This document shows positions 54,887-62,584 of a stretch of 64,000 nucleotides of DNA, piece after piece. Source of the stretch: UBA1366 sp047602575 (GTDB taxonomy: Bacteria > Bacillota > Clostridia > Oscillospirales > Ruminococcaceae); NCBI GenBank assembly GCA_047602575.1, contig JASGGY010000003.1, positions 868,001 to 932,000 on the forward strand, given 5' to 3'. Position 1 is the first letter of the stretch; every line of letters begins with the position of its first letter. The translations under genes and the position numbers were made by a program. The notes beneath the pieces are model-generated. The model worked only from the letters and a program-made list of their open reading frames with translations, was not told the origin of the DNA and made no database searches.

Positions 54887-54971
54887 TGGTGGGAGAGGAT
54901 GGATTCGAACCATCGAAGCTGAAAGCAACAGATTTACAGTCTGCCCCCTTTGGCCACTCGGGAACTCTCCC
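54887..54971 (-). tRNA. tRNA-Tyr (GTA)
   Basis: Class II tRNA of 85 bases: GGGAGAGTTCCCGAGTGG opening, anticodon stem CAGACTGTAAATCTG (GTA), variable arm, T-arm GGTTCGAATCC, encoded CCA. Confidence 0.95.
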
Positions 54972-54991
54972 ATATTCGGTTTTCAAACAAA

Positions 54992-55067
54992 TGGAGCTGG
55001 TGGACGGACTTGAACCCCCGACCTGCTGATTACAAATCAGCTGCTCTACCAACTGAGCTACACCAGC
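54992..55067 (-). tRNA. tRNA-Thr (TGT)
   Basis: GCTGGTGTAGCTCAGTTGG opening, anticodon loop TTTGTAA (TGT), T-arm GGGGGTTCAAGTCC, encoded CCA. It lies 20 bases before tRNA-Tyr and is co-transcribed from the promoter at 55102-55130. Confidence 0.95.
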
Positions 55068-55101
55068 GAGCGCTTCAAATCACTTCGCAGCGACAAGAAT
55101 T

Positions 55102-55130
55102 ATTTTAGCACATTCCGACACGTTTGTCAA
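55102..55130 (-). promoter_or_regulatory. Promoter of tRNA-Thr/Tyr
   Basis: Minus-strand TTGACA (55125-55130), 17-base spacer, TAAAAT (55102-55107). Confidence 0.82.
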
Positions 55131-55269
55131 GCGTTTTTCTAAATTTTTTTCAATCAAAAATCCGCTGCACCCGCACCGCACCGAAAATCCCGCCAACACC
55201 AGTCATCGCGAACGCTTTCACCACGCAAAAAAGTGGCAGAAATTCCCGGCGCTTGTTCCGGCGCAGCGT

Positions 55270-55782
55270 TCAAACGCCGGTATGATGCGTTTTGTCATTG
55301 TGGTTTATGCGCGCCAGAATCTCCTCATCCGTCAGCTCTTTCGGTAGAAAACACGGGTATCCGTCAAGCTCCCGAAACGCTTCGAGGTCGTCGATAACGA
55401 TCAGCATCAGCGTTGTCAATATCAGCATCAGCACAGCAACCAGCTCAAAGCCCTGCTCTGCTGCAAAAAACACGACCGCATAAAACAGGAGCGCGGCGTA
55501 GCAGCATTTTTTACTGCCCGACCCGGCAAGCATACTCAACACAATCGCAGCAACATAAACAAAGCATGGAAATCCGCCTATCAGCACCTGCAAACGAAAA
55601 AGCCCTAAAAAAAAACTTACTGAAATGCTGCTCTTTGCCAAGATGTTCAAAGCGATACCGCTGATTGCAATCACAACGCAGGTTTTCGCGATGAATTCTA
55701 AATCGCGCTTCTTTTTCCGATACAAAAAATCACATTGGTTGCGGGACAACAGTTTGTATTTCTGATGTCTTGCATGGAACAT
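55270..55782 (-). CDS. Hypothetical membrane protein
   Basis: A 170-residue protein with a positively charged N-terminal tail (KLLSRNQCDFLYRKKKRD), four hydrophobic helices (about 31-50, 55-85, 92-108 and 112-130) and an acidic C-terminal segment ending NHNDKTHHTGV. No family is recognised. GC is lower than the neighbouring housekeeping genes. It has its own promoter and lies in the accessory patch between tRNA-Thr and the hydrolase. Confidence 0.72.
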   Translation of the reverse strand: MFHARHQKYKLLSRNQCDFLYRKKKRDLEFIAKTCVVIAISGIALNILAKSSISVSFFLGLFRLQVLIGGFPCFVYVAAIVLSMLAGSGSKKCCYAALLFYAVVFFAAEQGFELVAVLMLILTTLMLIVIDDLEAFRELDGYPCFLPKELTDEEILARINHNDKTHHTGV

Positions 55783-55908
55783 GGCAATAGCACCTCCATG
55801 ATTTGGGGTCGATGTTTAAAATCGCAGCTTATGCTTCTTACCGTGCTGGTCTACCGTGTAAACAGAACGTATGCAGCTAAACGTCGTTGGAAATCAGATG
55901 CTTCTTTT

Positions 55909-55937
55909 ATTATACGACATCCTCGCGCTGGAATCAA
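55909..55937 (-). promoter_or_regulatory. Promoter of the hypothetical membrane protein gene
   Basis: Minus-strand TTGATT (55932-55937), 17-base spacer, TATAAT (55909-55914). Confidence 0.78.
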
Positions 55938-55980
55938 CCAGATAATGAAATAAATTGCTGCATATTCATGGGGATAAAAG

Positions 55981-56005
55981 AAAAGCCCGCGCTCTTTCAA
56001 GCGCG
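55981..56005 (-). terminator. Terminator of the hydrolase gene
   Basis: CGCGCT/AGCGCG six-pair stem, followed on the minus strand by GGGCTTTTCTTTT. A near-copy of this sequence lies at 56951-56983 after tRNA-Leu. Confidence 0.75.
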
Positions 56006-56041
56006 AACTCGGTGCATACTCACTGCTGTGCATGATAGATT

Positions 56042-56770
56042 TTACGATTCAGTGTCATTTTTTATAAAAGTTAATAACGCCGCTTTGAGTTCTTCGCTGT
56101 TAAAAAGCCAAATATAATGCGCGGCATTCGGAATAACCACATATTCCGCACGGGGCATTATGTGGTATAATTGTTCAACCGCCCAGCTCGGACGAATATC
56201 ATGTTCCGCCATGACAAAAAGCGTGTTGATAGCAAGTACGGATAGTCTTTTATAAAAATCCGGCGTCCTGCCGAAAGCCCTTAGCGTTGCATTCCCGAGT
56301 ATGTTGACGTCATTATTAAATGAGTAATCCATATCACATGTGATTTCGCCATACTTGTCTTTGTTGTTATGATATTCCTCGCTCCAGTGGCGGTCGTTGT
56401 GTATTCCGTTTCCCGCAATGTAAAGAATTGAATCAACATGCTCAGGGTTTTTCAGCGCATATACCAGCGCAAGATTTGCGCCCCATGAATGACCCCCGAC
56501 AATCCAGCTTGACAAATGATAAAATTCCCGAATCCCCTCCATGTCCTGAACAGTCGTCTCCAGATCATATTTTCCGTCGCAGACAGACCGCCCGCAGCCT
56601 CTTTGCTCGAAGCGAATCACACAATACTCCCGCTCCAGCATTTCCGACACCGGTGCTAAATAGTCGCAGCAGCCCGGACCGCCGTTACACAATAAAATCG
56701 CACGCCCGTCGGTTTTCCCGTTCATACAAGTCCACAGCTTCCCGCCATCCACTTCAATAAAGTTCTCCAC
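56042..56770 (-). CDS. Alpha/beta hydrolase (proline-iminopeptidase-like)
   Basis: A 242-residue hydrolase. It has the oxyanion segment LLCNGGPGCCDY, which resembles the HGGPG motif of proline iminopeptidases but with Cys-Asn in place of Leu-His. Next are FEQRGCGRS and the nucleophile elbow GGHSWGAN with the catalytic Ser, then the Asp region AEHDIRPSW and His in PNAAHYIW. The start is GTG 56770, with AGGAGG nine bases upstream; a TTG 18 bases further up would sit on that site. GC is about ten points below the flanking housekeeping genes. It is bordered by duplicated sequence from the tRNA-Leu 3' region. Confidence 0.85.
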   Translation of the reverse strand: MENFIEVDGGKLWTCMNGKTDGRAILLCNGGPGCCDYLAPVSEMLEREYCVIRFEQRGCGRSVCDGKYDLETTVQDMEGIREFYHLSSWIVGGHSWGANLALVYALKNPEHVDSILYIAGNGIHNDRHWSEEYHNNKDKYGEITCDMDYSFNNDVNILGNATLRAFGRTPDFYKRLSVLAINTLFVMAEHDIRPSWAVEQLYHIMPRAEYVVIPNAAHYIWLFNSEELKAALLTFIKNDTES

Positions 56771-56798
56771 GATACAGTTCCTCCTCAACGATAATATA

Positions 56799-56892
56799 AA
56801 TCAACAATCAGATTATCAGAAAACTTGCCTTTCAAGCTTCTGACCTCTGACTTCTGACCTCTAACTGGTGCGGATAGCAGGACGTTGAACTT
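56799..56892. repeat. Copy of the tRNA-Leu 3' end and its downstream heptad array
   Basis: It is about 80% identical to 56996-57092. It contains four heptads (TTCTGAC CTCTGAC TTCTGAC CTCTAAC, 56838-56865) followed by 18 bases identical to the tRNA-Leu 3' end (TGGTGCGGATAGCAGGAC, 56866-56883), and then diverges. The tRNA fragment cannot be functional. Confidence 0.8.
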
Positions 56893-56995
56893 GGTTCAAG
56901 TCAGCTTTCGCTTCAAAAAAGCCCGAATCATCTTATATTCGCGTAAGTAAAAGAAAAGCCCGCGCCCTTTCAAGCACGAACTCAAACTCTCAGGT

Positions 56996-57069
56996 GAATC
57001 AAAAATCAAATCATCAGTAAACTTGCCTCCAAGCTTCTAACCTCTGACTTCTAACTTCTAACCTCTAAA
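56996..57069. repeat. Five-heptad array beside tRNA-Leu
   Basis: TTCTAAC CTCTGAC TTCTAAC TTCTAAC CTCTAAA at 57035-57069, directly joined to the tRNA-Leu 3' end. A terminator-like copy of the hydrolase terminator lies at 56951-56983. Confidence 0.75.
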
Positions 57070-57156
57070 TGGTGCGGATAGCAGGACTTGAACCTGTACG
57101 GTATTGCTACCACTGGCACCTGAAGCCAGCGCGTCTGCCGATTCCGCCATATCCGC
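57070..57156 (-). tRNA. tRNA-Leu (CAG)
   Basis: Class II tRNA of 87 bases: GCGGATATGGCGGAATCGG opening, anticodon arm CTGGC-TTCAGGT-GCCAG (CAG), long variable arm, T-arm CAGGTTCAAGTCCTG, encoded CCA. Confidence 0.95.
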
Positions 57157-57198
57157 ATATGGGGGCACTCCGGAATATCTCCGAAATGTCACTTAAAT

Positions 57199-57227
57199 AG
57201 TATAACACAACGCCGCGCGGATTGCAA
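57199..57227 (-). promoter_or_regulatory. Promoter of tRNA-Leu
   Basis: Minus-strand TTGCAA (57222-57227), 17-base spacer, TATACT (57199-57204). Confidence 0.78.
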
Positions 57228-57290
57228 GCCTTTTTTTCAATTTTCATAAAAATTTCATTCCTGCGGCTGTACAACTGCATCCTGTAAGCG

Positions 57291-58094
57291 TTATACTGTG
57301 CACTTCCCCTGATAATCCTGCGCGATCAGCAGCTCTACCGCGCGCACCGCGCAGGCGATCGCCCGGCTGGAATCGTGCGTCACCTTGTCGGGCAAGCCCG
57401 CTTTGGTGCGCTCCACGTTCCACAGCGCCGTCAGCACTGCGCCCGCGCGCACGCCCCGAGTCGTCGCCGCCGCGTAAATCGCCGCGCACTCCATCTCCGA
57501 AGCCAGACAGCCGCATTTGAGATAGCTGTCCCAGCGCGCCTTGATGCCCTCGCCCACGGGGGAATGCTCCGGCTCGACCTCGCCGTAAAAGCTGTCCTTG
57601 CTGTGCACCGTGCCGATGTGGAAGCGCATGCCCGGCTCGCAGCCGCTCAGCTCCTCCGCCGCACTTTTCAGCGCCGCCGTCACCGCAAAGCTCGCCGCGC
57701 AGGGGTAGTCGGGCGTGAGATATTCAAAGGACGTTCCCTCGCCGCGCACCGCCGATGCGGCAATGACCAGATCGCCGCCGGAAACCTCCATATTCATCCC
57801 GCCGCTTGTGCCAACGCGGATCAGCGTATCCGCACCGCATTTGACCAGCTCCTCGACCGCAATCGCCGCCGACGGTCCGCCGATGCCGGTGGAGCAAACG
57901 CTGACCCTTTCGCCCGCGAGCGTTCCGGTATAAACCGTATACTCGCGGTTTTGCGCCACCTGCGCCGCACTGTCGAGGTGCGCGGCAATCACCGCCACAC
58001 GCGCCGGATCGCCGCACAGAATCACATACCGCCCGACTTCCTCCGGCGTTGTCTGAATGTGAAACTGCCGCGCGCCGTCCATGATACCAGCCAT
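57291..58094 (-). CDS. udp: Uridine phosphorylase
   Basis: A 267-residue nucleoside phosphorylase of the PNP/Udp family that splits uridine to uracil and ribose-1-phosphate. It shows the phosphate-binding CGDPARV, the glycine-rich VCSTGIGGPSAAIAVEEL, the RVGTSGGM ribose/phosphate motif, and the purine-or-uracil site ASEMECAAIY with its conserved glutamate. ATG 58094 has AAAGGAAGC upstream. It lies 30 nt after the flavodoxin-fold gene in the same direction. Confidence 0.93.
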   Translation of the reverse strand: MAGIMDGARQFHIQTTPEEVGRYVILCGDPARVAVIAAHLDSAAQVAQNREYTVYTGTLAGERVSVCSTGIGGPSAAIAVEELVKCGADTLIRVGTSGGMNMEVSGGDLVIAASAVRGEGTSFEYLTPDYPCAASFAVTAALKSAAEELSGCEPGMRFHIGTVHSKDSFYGEVEPEHSPVGEGIKARWDSYLKCGCLASEMECAAIYAAATTRGVRAGAVLTALWNVERTKAGLPDKVTHDSSRAIACAVRAVELLIAQDYQGKCTV

Positions 58095-58124
58095 AATTGA
58101 TGCTTCCTTTCTGTGAGAGCAATC

Positions 58125-58724
58125 TCATTGTGCATCGCAGTTCTTGCCAAGCGTATATGCCTGCTGAACAAATTCCTTAAAACGTTCCGCGCGGTTATCA
58201 TCGTTCCCGTAGCCTCTGGTCATTTCGTCAAAAACGGTAAACGCAAAGCGTTTCGCACGGTCATGCAGTCTGTCGCCGATCATCACCGTTTTCATCGCCT
58301 GTATCTGCTCCTGCCGGATCGGATCCTTTTGGCTTCCCCCCATTGTAACAAGAAAGAATGCTTGCTCAAGCACCTTCATCGTCTTTTCGCCATACGCAAA
58401 CCCATAGGTAAAAACCCGCTGAAACCATCCCGTTAAAAGAGCCGGGCATTCCGTCCAGAACACCGGATAAATAAAGGCTATCGCATCCGCACGGTTGATT
58501 TTTTCCTGCTCCGTAATTACATCGTCCGAAACAGCGGCAGCCGTGTCATAATACGCTTCCCGACGATATTCGCTTTCCGAAAAAACCGGATTGAATTCCA
58601 TTGCGTATAAATCGGATTGTTCATAGGTATGTCCGCCGTCCGTCAAGCCCTTTATAAAACTTTCTCTGACGGCATTGGTAAAGCTGTTTTTGCTTGGGTG
58701 GCAATAAACGATCAGAACATTCAT
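58125..58724 (-). CDS. Flavodoxin-fold NAD(P)H-dependent oxidoreductase
   Basis: A 199-residue NQO/KefF-type flavoprotein. It opens MNVLIVYCHPSKNSFTNAVR with the FMN-binding segment, followed by LYAMEFNPVFSESEY, the FIYPVFWTECPALLTGWFQR block and VTMGGSQ. It transfers hydride to quinones or similar electrophiles using FMN. ATG 58724 is chosen because GGAG is ten bases upstream; the longer frame reads through a repeat. It lies downstream of the nadC/GNAT region and just upstream of udp. Confidence 0.88.
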   Translation of the reverse strand: MNVLIVYCHPSKNSFTNAVRESFIKGLTDGGHTYEQSDLYAMEFNPVFSESEYRREAYYDTAAAVSDDVITEQEKINRADAIAFIYPVFWTECPALLTGWFQRVFTYGFAYGEKTMKVLEQAFFLVTMGGSQKDPIRQEQIQAMKTVMIGDRLHDRAKRFAFTVFDEMTRGYGNDDNRAERFKEFVQQAYTLGKNCDAQ

Positions 58725-58760
58725 GTCAGGGCATCTCCGTGTTTCAAATCTGTGGTAGAG

Positions 58761-58836
58761 CGCGCCGGGTCGTCGCTCCCTACCCGTCAATTCTCATCAT
58801 AATATCAAAGCATTCCAATAAATAGATCAGCGCGCC
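58761..58836 (-). pseudogene. Duplicated 3' end of nadC
   Basis: 76 bases matching 59310-59385 at about 85% without gaps. On the minus strand it reads GALIYLLECFDIMMRIDG and a stop, against GALTHSVECFDISMKIDR in nadC, followed by the same GC-rich tail (TAGGGAGCGACGACCCGG). It has no start and is a remnant. Confidence 0.8.
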
Positions 58837-58843
58837 TGTGTTT

Positions 58844-59284
58844 TTATGTATCAATCCGTTCCATTTCCATAAGGGATTTATTTCTGTAAATCAAATCTTC
58901 TCTGCGCGTAAATCCTTGCTTTTCCCAAAAAGCATTTCCATCTGCATTTCGATCAAAAACAACCAATGCAACCTTTGCAATACCAATCGCACAGAACGCG
59001 TTCAAAGCAGTGTTTAACAGCTTCGTTGCAATTCCTTGATGTCTGTGCGCGGGAGAAACGGCTGTATGATAAATATACCCTCTGCGACCATCGTTTCCGG
59101 CAATGATTACGCCGACTATTTCCGAATCATCTTCAGCAATAAAACAAGTTTCGGTATTTCTTTTCAAGAACTTTTTTATACCGCTTTCCGAGTCGTCAAT
59201 CGTATTCAAACCCATGCCTTTACATGATATCCATAAAGCATACACCGCGGTATAATCCGCAAGCGTCATGATTCGAATGTGCAC
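58844..59284 (-). CDS. GNAT family N-acetyltransferase
   Basis: A 146-residue acetyltransferase. It shows IRIMTLADYTAVYALWISCK at the start, the acetyl-CoA motif A in YIYHTAVSPAHRHQGIATKL, and a C-terminal DRNADGNAFWEKQGFTRRED. The substrate is unknown. GTG 59284 has AAAGGGG upstream. GC is lower than nadC. It is bordered by a duplicated nadC 3' end, so it was inserted into the nadBC region, probably together with that copy. Confidence 0.85.
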   Translation of the reverse strand: MHIRIMTLADYTAVYALWISCKGMGLNTIDDSESGIKKFLKRNTETCFIAEDDSEIVGVIIAGNDGRRGYIYHTAVSPAHRHQGIATKLLNTALNAFCAIGIAKVALVVFDRNADGNAFWEKQGFTRREDLIYRNKSLMEMERIDT

Positions 59285-59327
59285 GCTGATTACCCCTTTC
59301 CGTTTTGGCGCGCCGGGTCGTCGCGCC

Positions 59328-60167
59328 CTACCGGTCAATTTTCATCGAAATATCAAAGCATTCCACCGAATGTGTCAGCGCGCCCAGCGAGATGATGTCC
59401 ACGCCGGTTTCTGCGACCGCACGGATGTTTTCGCGGGTGATGTTGCCGGAAGCCTCCAGCTTTGCCCTGCCTGCGGTGATTTTCACCGCCTGCGCCATTT
59501 GTTCACAGCTCATATTATCGAGCATGATGATGTCCGCACCCACGGCAAGGGCTTCCTCGAGCTGGATGAAATCGCTCACCTCGACCTCGATTTTCACGGT
59601 GTGACCGAGCTTTTCGCGCAGGGCTGTTACAGCACCCGTCAGACTGCCGTAGGCGTCAAGGTGCGTGTCCTTGAGCATGGCGCAGTCGGAGAGATTAAAG
59701 CGATGGTTTCTGCCCCCGCCGACCGTCACCGCGTATTTCTGCAAAGCCCGCAGCATCGGCAGCGTCTTGCGCGTGTCGGTAACCGATGCGTTTGTGCCGG
59801 CGACAAGCTCCGCGCATGCACGCGTCTGCGTGGCAATGCCGGAGAGATGCTGCACAAGATTGAGTGCTACGCGTTCGCCCTTGAGCAGCGCGCATGTTTT
59901 CGCCGTGATTGCTGCGATGATATCGCCCTTTTTCACCCGATCACCGTCGTGCAGGAACACCTCGCTTTTCGCGTCGCCGTCAAGCAGCGTGAACACCCGC
60001 AGCGCGATGTCAATGCCGCACAGAACGCCGTCGGCTTTCGCCACATAGCGGGCGGTGGAAACCTGCTCCGGTGCGATGAGGTAATCGGTGGTCACATCGA
60101 TGTAATTGATGTCCTCGAGCAGGGCGGCTTTGATGATGTCGTCTATCTGAAACTGCAAAAGATTCAT
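59328..60167 (-). CDS. nadC: Nicotinate-nucleotide pyrophosphorylase (carboxylating)
   Basis: A 279-residue quinolinate phosphoribosyltransferase that makes nicotinate mononucleotide from quinolinate and PRPP in NAD synthesis. The sequence has ALLEDINYIDVTTDYLIAPE, the catalytic-arginine region TDTRKTLPMLRALQKYAVTV and GGGRNHRFNLSDCAMLKDTH. The ATG at 60167 (second of two adjacent ATGs) is favoured by AGGAG six bases upstream. It lies 27 nt after nadB. nadA was not seen in the window. Confidence 0.95.
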   Translation of the reverse strand: MNLLQFQIDDIIKAALLEDINYIDVTTDYLIAPEQVSTARYVAKADGVLCGIDIALRVFTLLDGDAKSEVFLHDGDRVKKGDIIAAITAKTCALLKGERVALNLVQHLSGIATQTRACAELVAGTNASVTDTRKTLPMLRALQKYAVTVGGGRNHRFNLSDCAMLKDTHLDAYGSLTGAVTALREKLGHTVKIEVEVSDFIQLEEALAVGADIIMLDNMSCEQMAQAVKITAGRAKLEASGNITRENIRAVAETGVDIISLGALTHSVECFDISMKIDR

Positions 60168-60194
60168 CATATTCTCCTCTGTTCCGTAAGATGA

Positions 60195-61685
60195 TTATTC
60201 CGTTATCACGCGGATGGCTTCGCCCAGCACGATATACGCCACAGTGACAAGGGAGCGGGCTTCCACAAAATTCGCGTCCACGCGGAATTTTTCGCCGTAA
60301 AGTAAATCGTATAATGCGCAGACCCGCTTGTAGCCGGTTTTAATTTTCTCCGGATCGGGGATGACAAAGAACGCGGACTGCATGATGCTGCGGATCTCCG
60401 TTCGGATTCCGGTGGGGACGAGCGGGTATGCTTCCGTTTGGGCAAAGTCATACGGCACAAGCGCGGCAGTTGTGTCCGTTGCATCTGCCAGCCGGCGGTT
60501 GATGTCCTCGGCGGCGCGGCGGGAAAACACCAGCGCTTCCAGCAGGGAGTTGCTCGCCAGCCGATTGTTGCCATGAACGCCGGTATGGGAGCATTCTCCG
60601 CAGGCGTACAGCCCGTCCACGGTCGTGCGGGCATTTACGTCTACGTTGATGCCGCCCATCAGATAATGCTGGCAGGGGAAGATCGGGATCATGTCCTTGG
60701 TCATGTCGTAGCCGGCTTCCAGCAGATTCCGGTAAATCATCGGGAAACGCTTTTTCACGAATTCCGGATCTTTGTGGGAAATGTCGATATAAAACTGCTC
60801 CGAGCCGGTGCGCTTTGCTTCAAAAATAATCGAGTGGGAAACCACGTCGCGCGGGGCAAGCTCCAGCCGCTTGTCGTAGTTGTGCATAAATCGCTCGCCG
60901 TGGCAGTTGCGCAGGTACGCGCCCTCGCCCCGCACGGCTTCGGAAATCAGGAAGCACTCACGCGTGCCGCGGTTCTGGAACGCGGTGGGGTGGAACTGGA
61001 TGTAGCTTAGATTTTTGATCTGCGCGCCCAGCCGGAACGCCAGCGTGATGCCGTCGCCGGTTGCGATGGCGGTGTTGGTGGTGTATTCATAAACGCGCCC
61101 GATGCCGCCGGTTGCGAACACCGCGCAGCGGCTGTTGTACCGCTCATGCGCTCCCTCGCGCAGCACGTCGGCGGAAAAGCCTGTAGACGTTTTTTTGATG
61201 TCGCAAAGCAGTGTGTTTTCGAGAATGGTTACATTTTCAAGTGTCAGCACCTGTGCCAAAAGCTTTGAAACGATTTCATAGCCGGTCGCATCCTCGTGAT
61301 GAAAAATCCGGTGCATACCGTGCCCGCCCTCGAGGGTGCGGTGGAAGTCACCGTTTTCCTTTTTGTCAAACGCGACACCCAGATCAATGATATGTCCGAT
61401 GTCAAGCCCCGCCTCGCGCACCAGAATGTCCAGTGTTTCGGGGTTGTTCTCATACCCGCCGGCGACAAAGGTATCTTTTTTGTGCAGCTCCGGATCATCC
61501 GAGGGGTTCTGGAACACCCCTGCGATACCGCCCTGCGCCAACGCGGAGTTACAGAGCTTGCATTCTTTTTTGGAAATCATAAGAATCCGAAACGTCCGGC
61601 TCAGGTTGAGCGCCGCATAAAGCCCCGCCGCTCCCGTTCCGGCAATGATCACGTCATAGTCGTTTGGCATCCCGTGCTTATTCAT
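60195..61685 (-). CDS. nadB: L-aspartate oxidase
   Basis: A 496-residue flavoprotein that oxidises aspartate to iminoaspartate, the first step of NAD synthesis. It shows the FAD-binding VIIAGTGAAGLYAALNLS, ALAQGGIAGVF, the EGGHGMHRIFHHEDATG region, SYIQFHPTAFQNRG with catalytic residues, and GECSHTGVHGNNRLASNSLL. ATG 61685 has a poor site of its own, but a tiny frame with AGGAGG (61678-61719) overlaps its start, so initiation may be coupled. A longer in-frame extension upstream is not supported. Confidence 0.93.
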   Translation of the reverse strand: MNKHGMPNDYDVIIAGTGAAGLYAALNLSRTFRILMISKKECKLCNSALAQGGIAGVFQNPSDDPELHKKDTFVAGGYENNPETLDILVREAGLDIGHIIDLGVAFDKKENGDFHRTLEGGHGMHRIFHHEDATGYEIVSKLLAQVLTLENVTILENTLLCDIKKTSTGFSADVLREGAHERYNSRCAVFATGGIGRVYEYTTNTAIATGDGITLAFRLGAQIKNLSYIQFHPTAFQNRGTRECFLISEAVRGEGAYLRNCHGERFMHNYDKRLELAPRDVVSHSIIFEAKRTGSEQFYIDISHKDPEFVKKRFPMIYRNLLEAGYDMTKDMIPIFPCQHYLMGGINVDVNARTTVDGLYACGECSHTGVHGNNRLASNSLLEALVFSRRAAEDINRRLADATDTTAALVPYDFAQTEAYPLVPTGIRTEIRSIMQSAFFVIPDPEKIKTGYKRVCALYDLLYGEKFRVDANFVEARSLVTVAYIVLGEAIRVITE

Positions 61686-61719
61686 GGCAGTCAGGCCCGC
61701 GGCGCGAAAAAACGCGCAT
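61678..61719 (-). CDS. 13-codon upstream frame overlapping the nadB start
   Basis: It encodes MRVFSRRGPDCHE with AGGAGG eleven bases upstream. Its TAA overlaps the nadB ATG (ATGAATAA). It may serve translational coupling, or the AGGAGG may simply be spaced for nadB through structure. Confidence 0.35.
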   Translation of the reverse strand: MRVFSRRGPDCHE

Positions 61720-61802
61720 TTGCGGGTATGCCTCCTCTCATCGGCGTTCTCCGGAAGCGCGTTTGCGTTCCCGGCATCTTGCGTTTTGGTTATACTTATT
61801 TT

Positions 61803-61831
61803 ATTATAACAGATTCCGTGAAACTTTTCCA
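61803..61831 (-). promoter_or_regulatory. Promoter of nadB-nadC
   Basis: Minus-strand TGGAAA (61826-61831), 17-base spacer, TATAAT (61803-61808). Confidence 0.7.
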
Positions 61832-61912
61832 TAGTAAATTCTATAAGATTGCGACGGTGAATTTTATCTATTCTGTTGAATCTGCGCGGTATGTTCGCAT
61901 TTTTTTACAAAT

Positions 61913-61943
61913 AAAAAGCCCCCGCGGTCATCCCGCAGGGAGC
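61913..61943 (-). terminator. Terminator of the NrdD-tail-like gene
   Basis: On the minus strand GCTCCCTGCGG and CCGCGGGGGC form a mostly paired stem. TTTTTAT follows. Confidence 0.75.
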
Positions 61944-61960
61944 AAAATTCGCCGTCGCGA

Positions 61961-62266
61961 TTAATAGCTGTGTTTTACCCGATCCCCGACTTCGGTGCGC
62001 TTTGCATCGTTGAACCGGTCAAGCGTTCCCACCAAATAGCCGGTGATGCGTCGGATTCTCTGAAACTGCATCGGGGCAAAGCGGAAGCTTAAGTTTGCGC
62101 TGTCGCCGTCTACCTCAATGTCCAGCCCCTCGATGAGCCGGTCGGCATACTGTTCCCGTCCGTAGGCGATGTAGTTGTTGATCTCCGCAAGATCCAGTTC
62201 GCCGCCGGTAACGGTGACCGTAATCTTGTCAACGATAATGAGCTTCTGTGCCGTTGTGATGTTCAT
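61961..62266 (-). CDS. Small protein resembling the C-terminal end of anaerobic ribonucleotide reductase (NrdD)
   Basis: A 101-residue protein ending IRRITGYLVGTLDRFNDAKR and then TEVGDRVKHSY. That tail is strikingly like the C-terminus of NrdD, where the glycyl-radical loop and a zinc site are followed by RxTGYL...WNxxKRxExxDRVKH. The cysteines of the zinc site and the radical glycine are absent, and residues 1-60 (DLAEINNYIAYGREQYADRL) are not NrdD-like. So it cannot be the enzyme. It may be an accessory or mimic protein. It has a strong promoter, a 155-base leader with a coding-like frame, and its own terminator. Confidence 0.7.
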   Translation of the reverse strand: MNITTAQKLIIVDKITVTVTGGELDLAEINNYIAYGREQYADRLIEGLDIEVDGDSANLSFRFAPMQFQRIRRITGYLVGTLDRFNDAKRTEVGDRVKHSY

Positions 62267-62427
62267 TTGTTTTTCCCCGCTTTCTTTGCTCCGCGTGATG
62301 CCCGCGCATATTTCTCGTGCGGCTTATGAAGATTGTCCGGATTGACCGGCAAATCCGCCGTTTCTGCGCTTGGCGCTGCTGCGTGAAGCCATACTTTGCA
62401 GAATTCATAATTTGTGGCTGCTTGCTT

Positions 62428-62456
62428 ATTATAGCACAAGATATTGTGGCTGTCAA
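62428..62456 (-). promoter_or_regulatory. Promoter of the NrdD-tail-like gene
   Basis: Minus-strand TTGACA (62451-62456), 17-base spacer, TATAAT (62428-62433): full consensus. Nothing else is seen in 62457-62540. Confidence 0.88.
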
Positions 62457-62540
62457 GCCTCCGCTTCCAAAAAACTGCACAAACCTTTGCCCATAATTTG
62501 TGCGCTTCTTACAAATGCTTTTTACCGGAAAACAGGCAGA

Positions 62541-62574
62541 AAAAAACACCCCGGCGTATCGCCGCGGTGTTTTT
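62541..62574. terminator. Bidirectional terminator after ackA
   Basis: AAAAACACC-C-CGGCG (62542-62556) pairs with CGCCG-C-GGTGTTTTT (62560-62574) around TAT. Confidence 0.9.
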
Positions 62575-62584
62575 GAACGATCCC

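Noticed and set aside
56866..56883. Attachment site of an integrated phage or island
   Set aside because: Only ~190 bases separate the tRNA-Leu gene and its 3' copy, with no integrase in the window. A local duplication explains it better.
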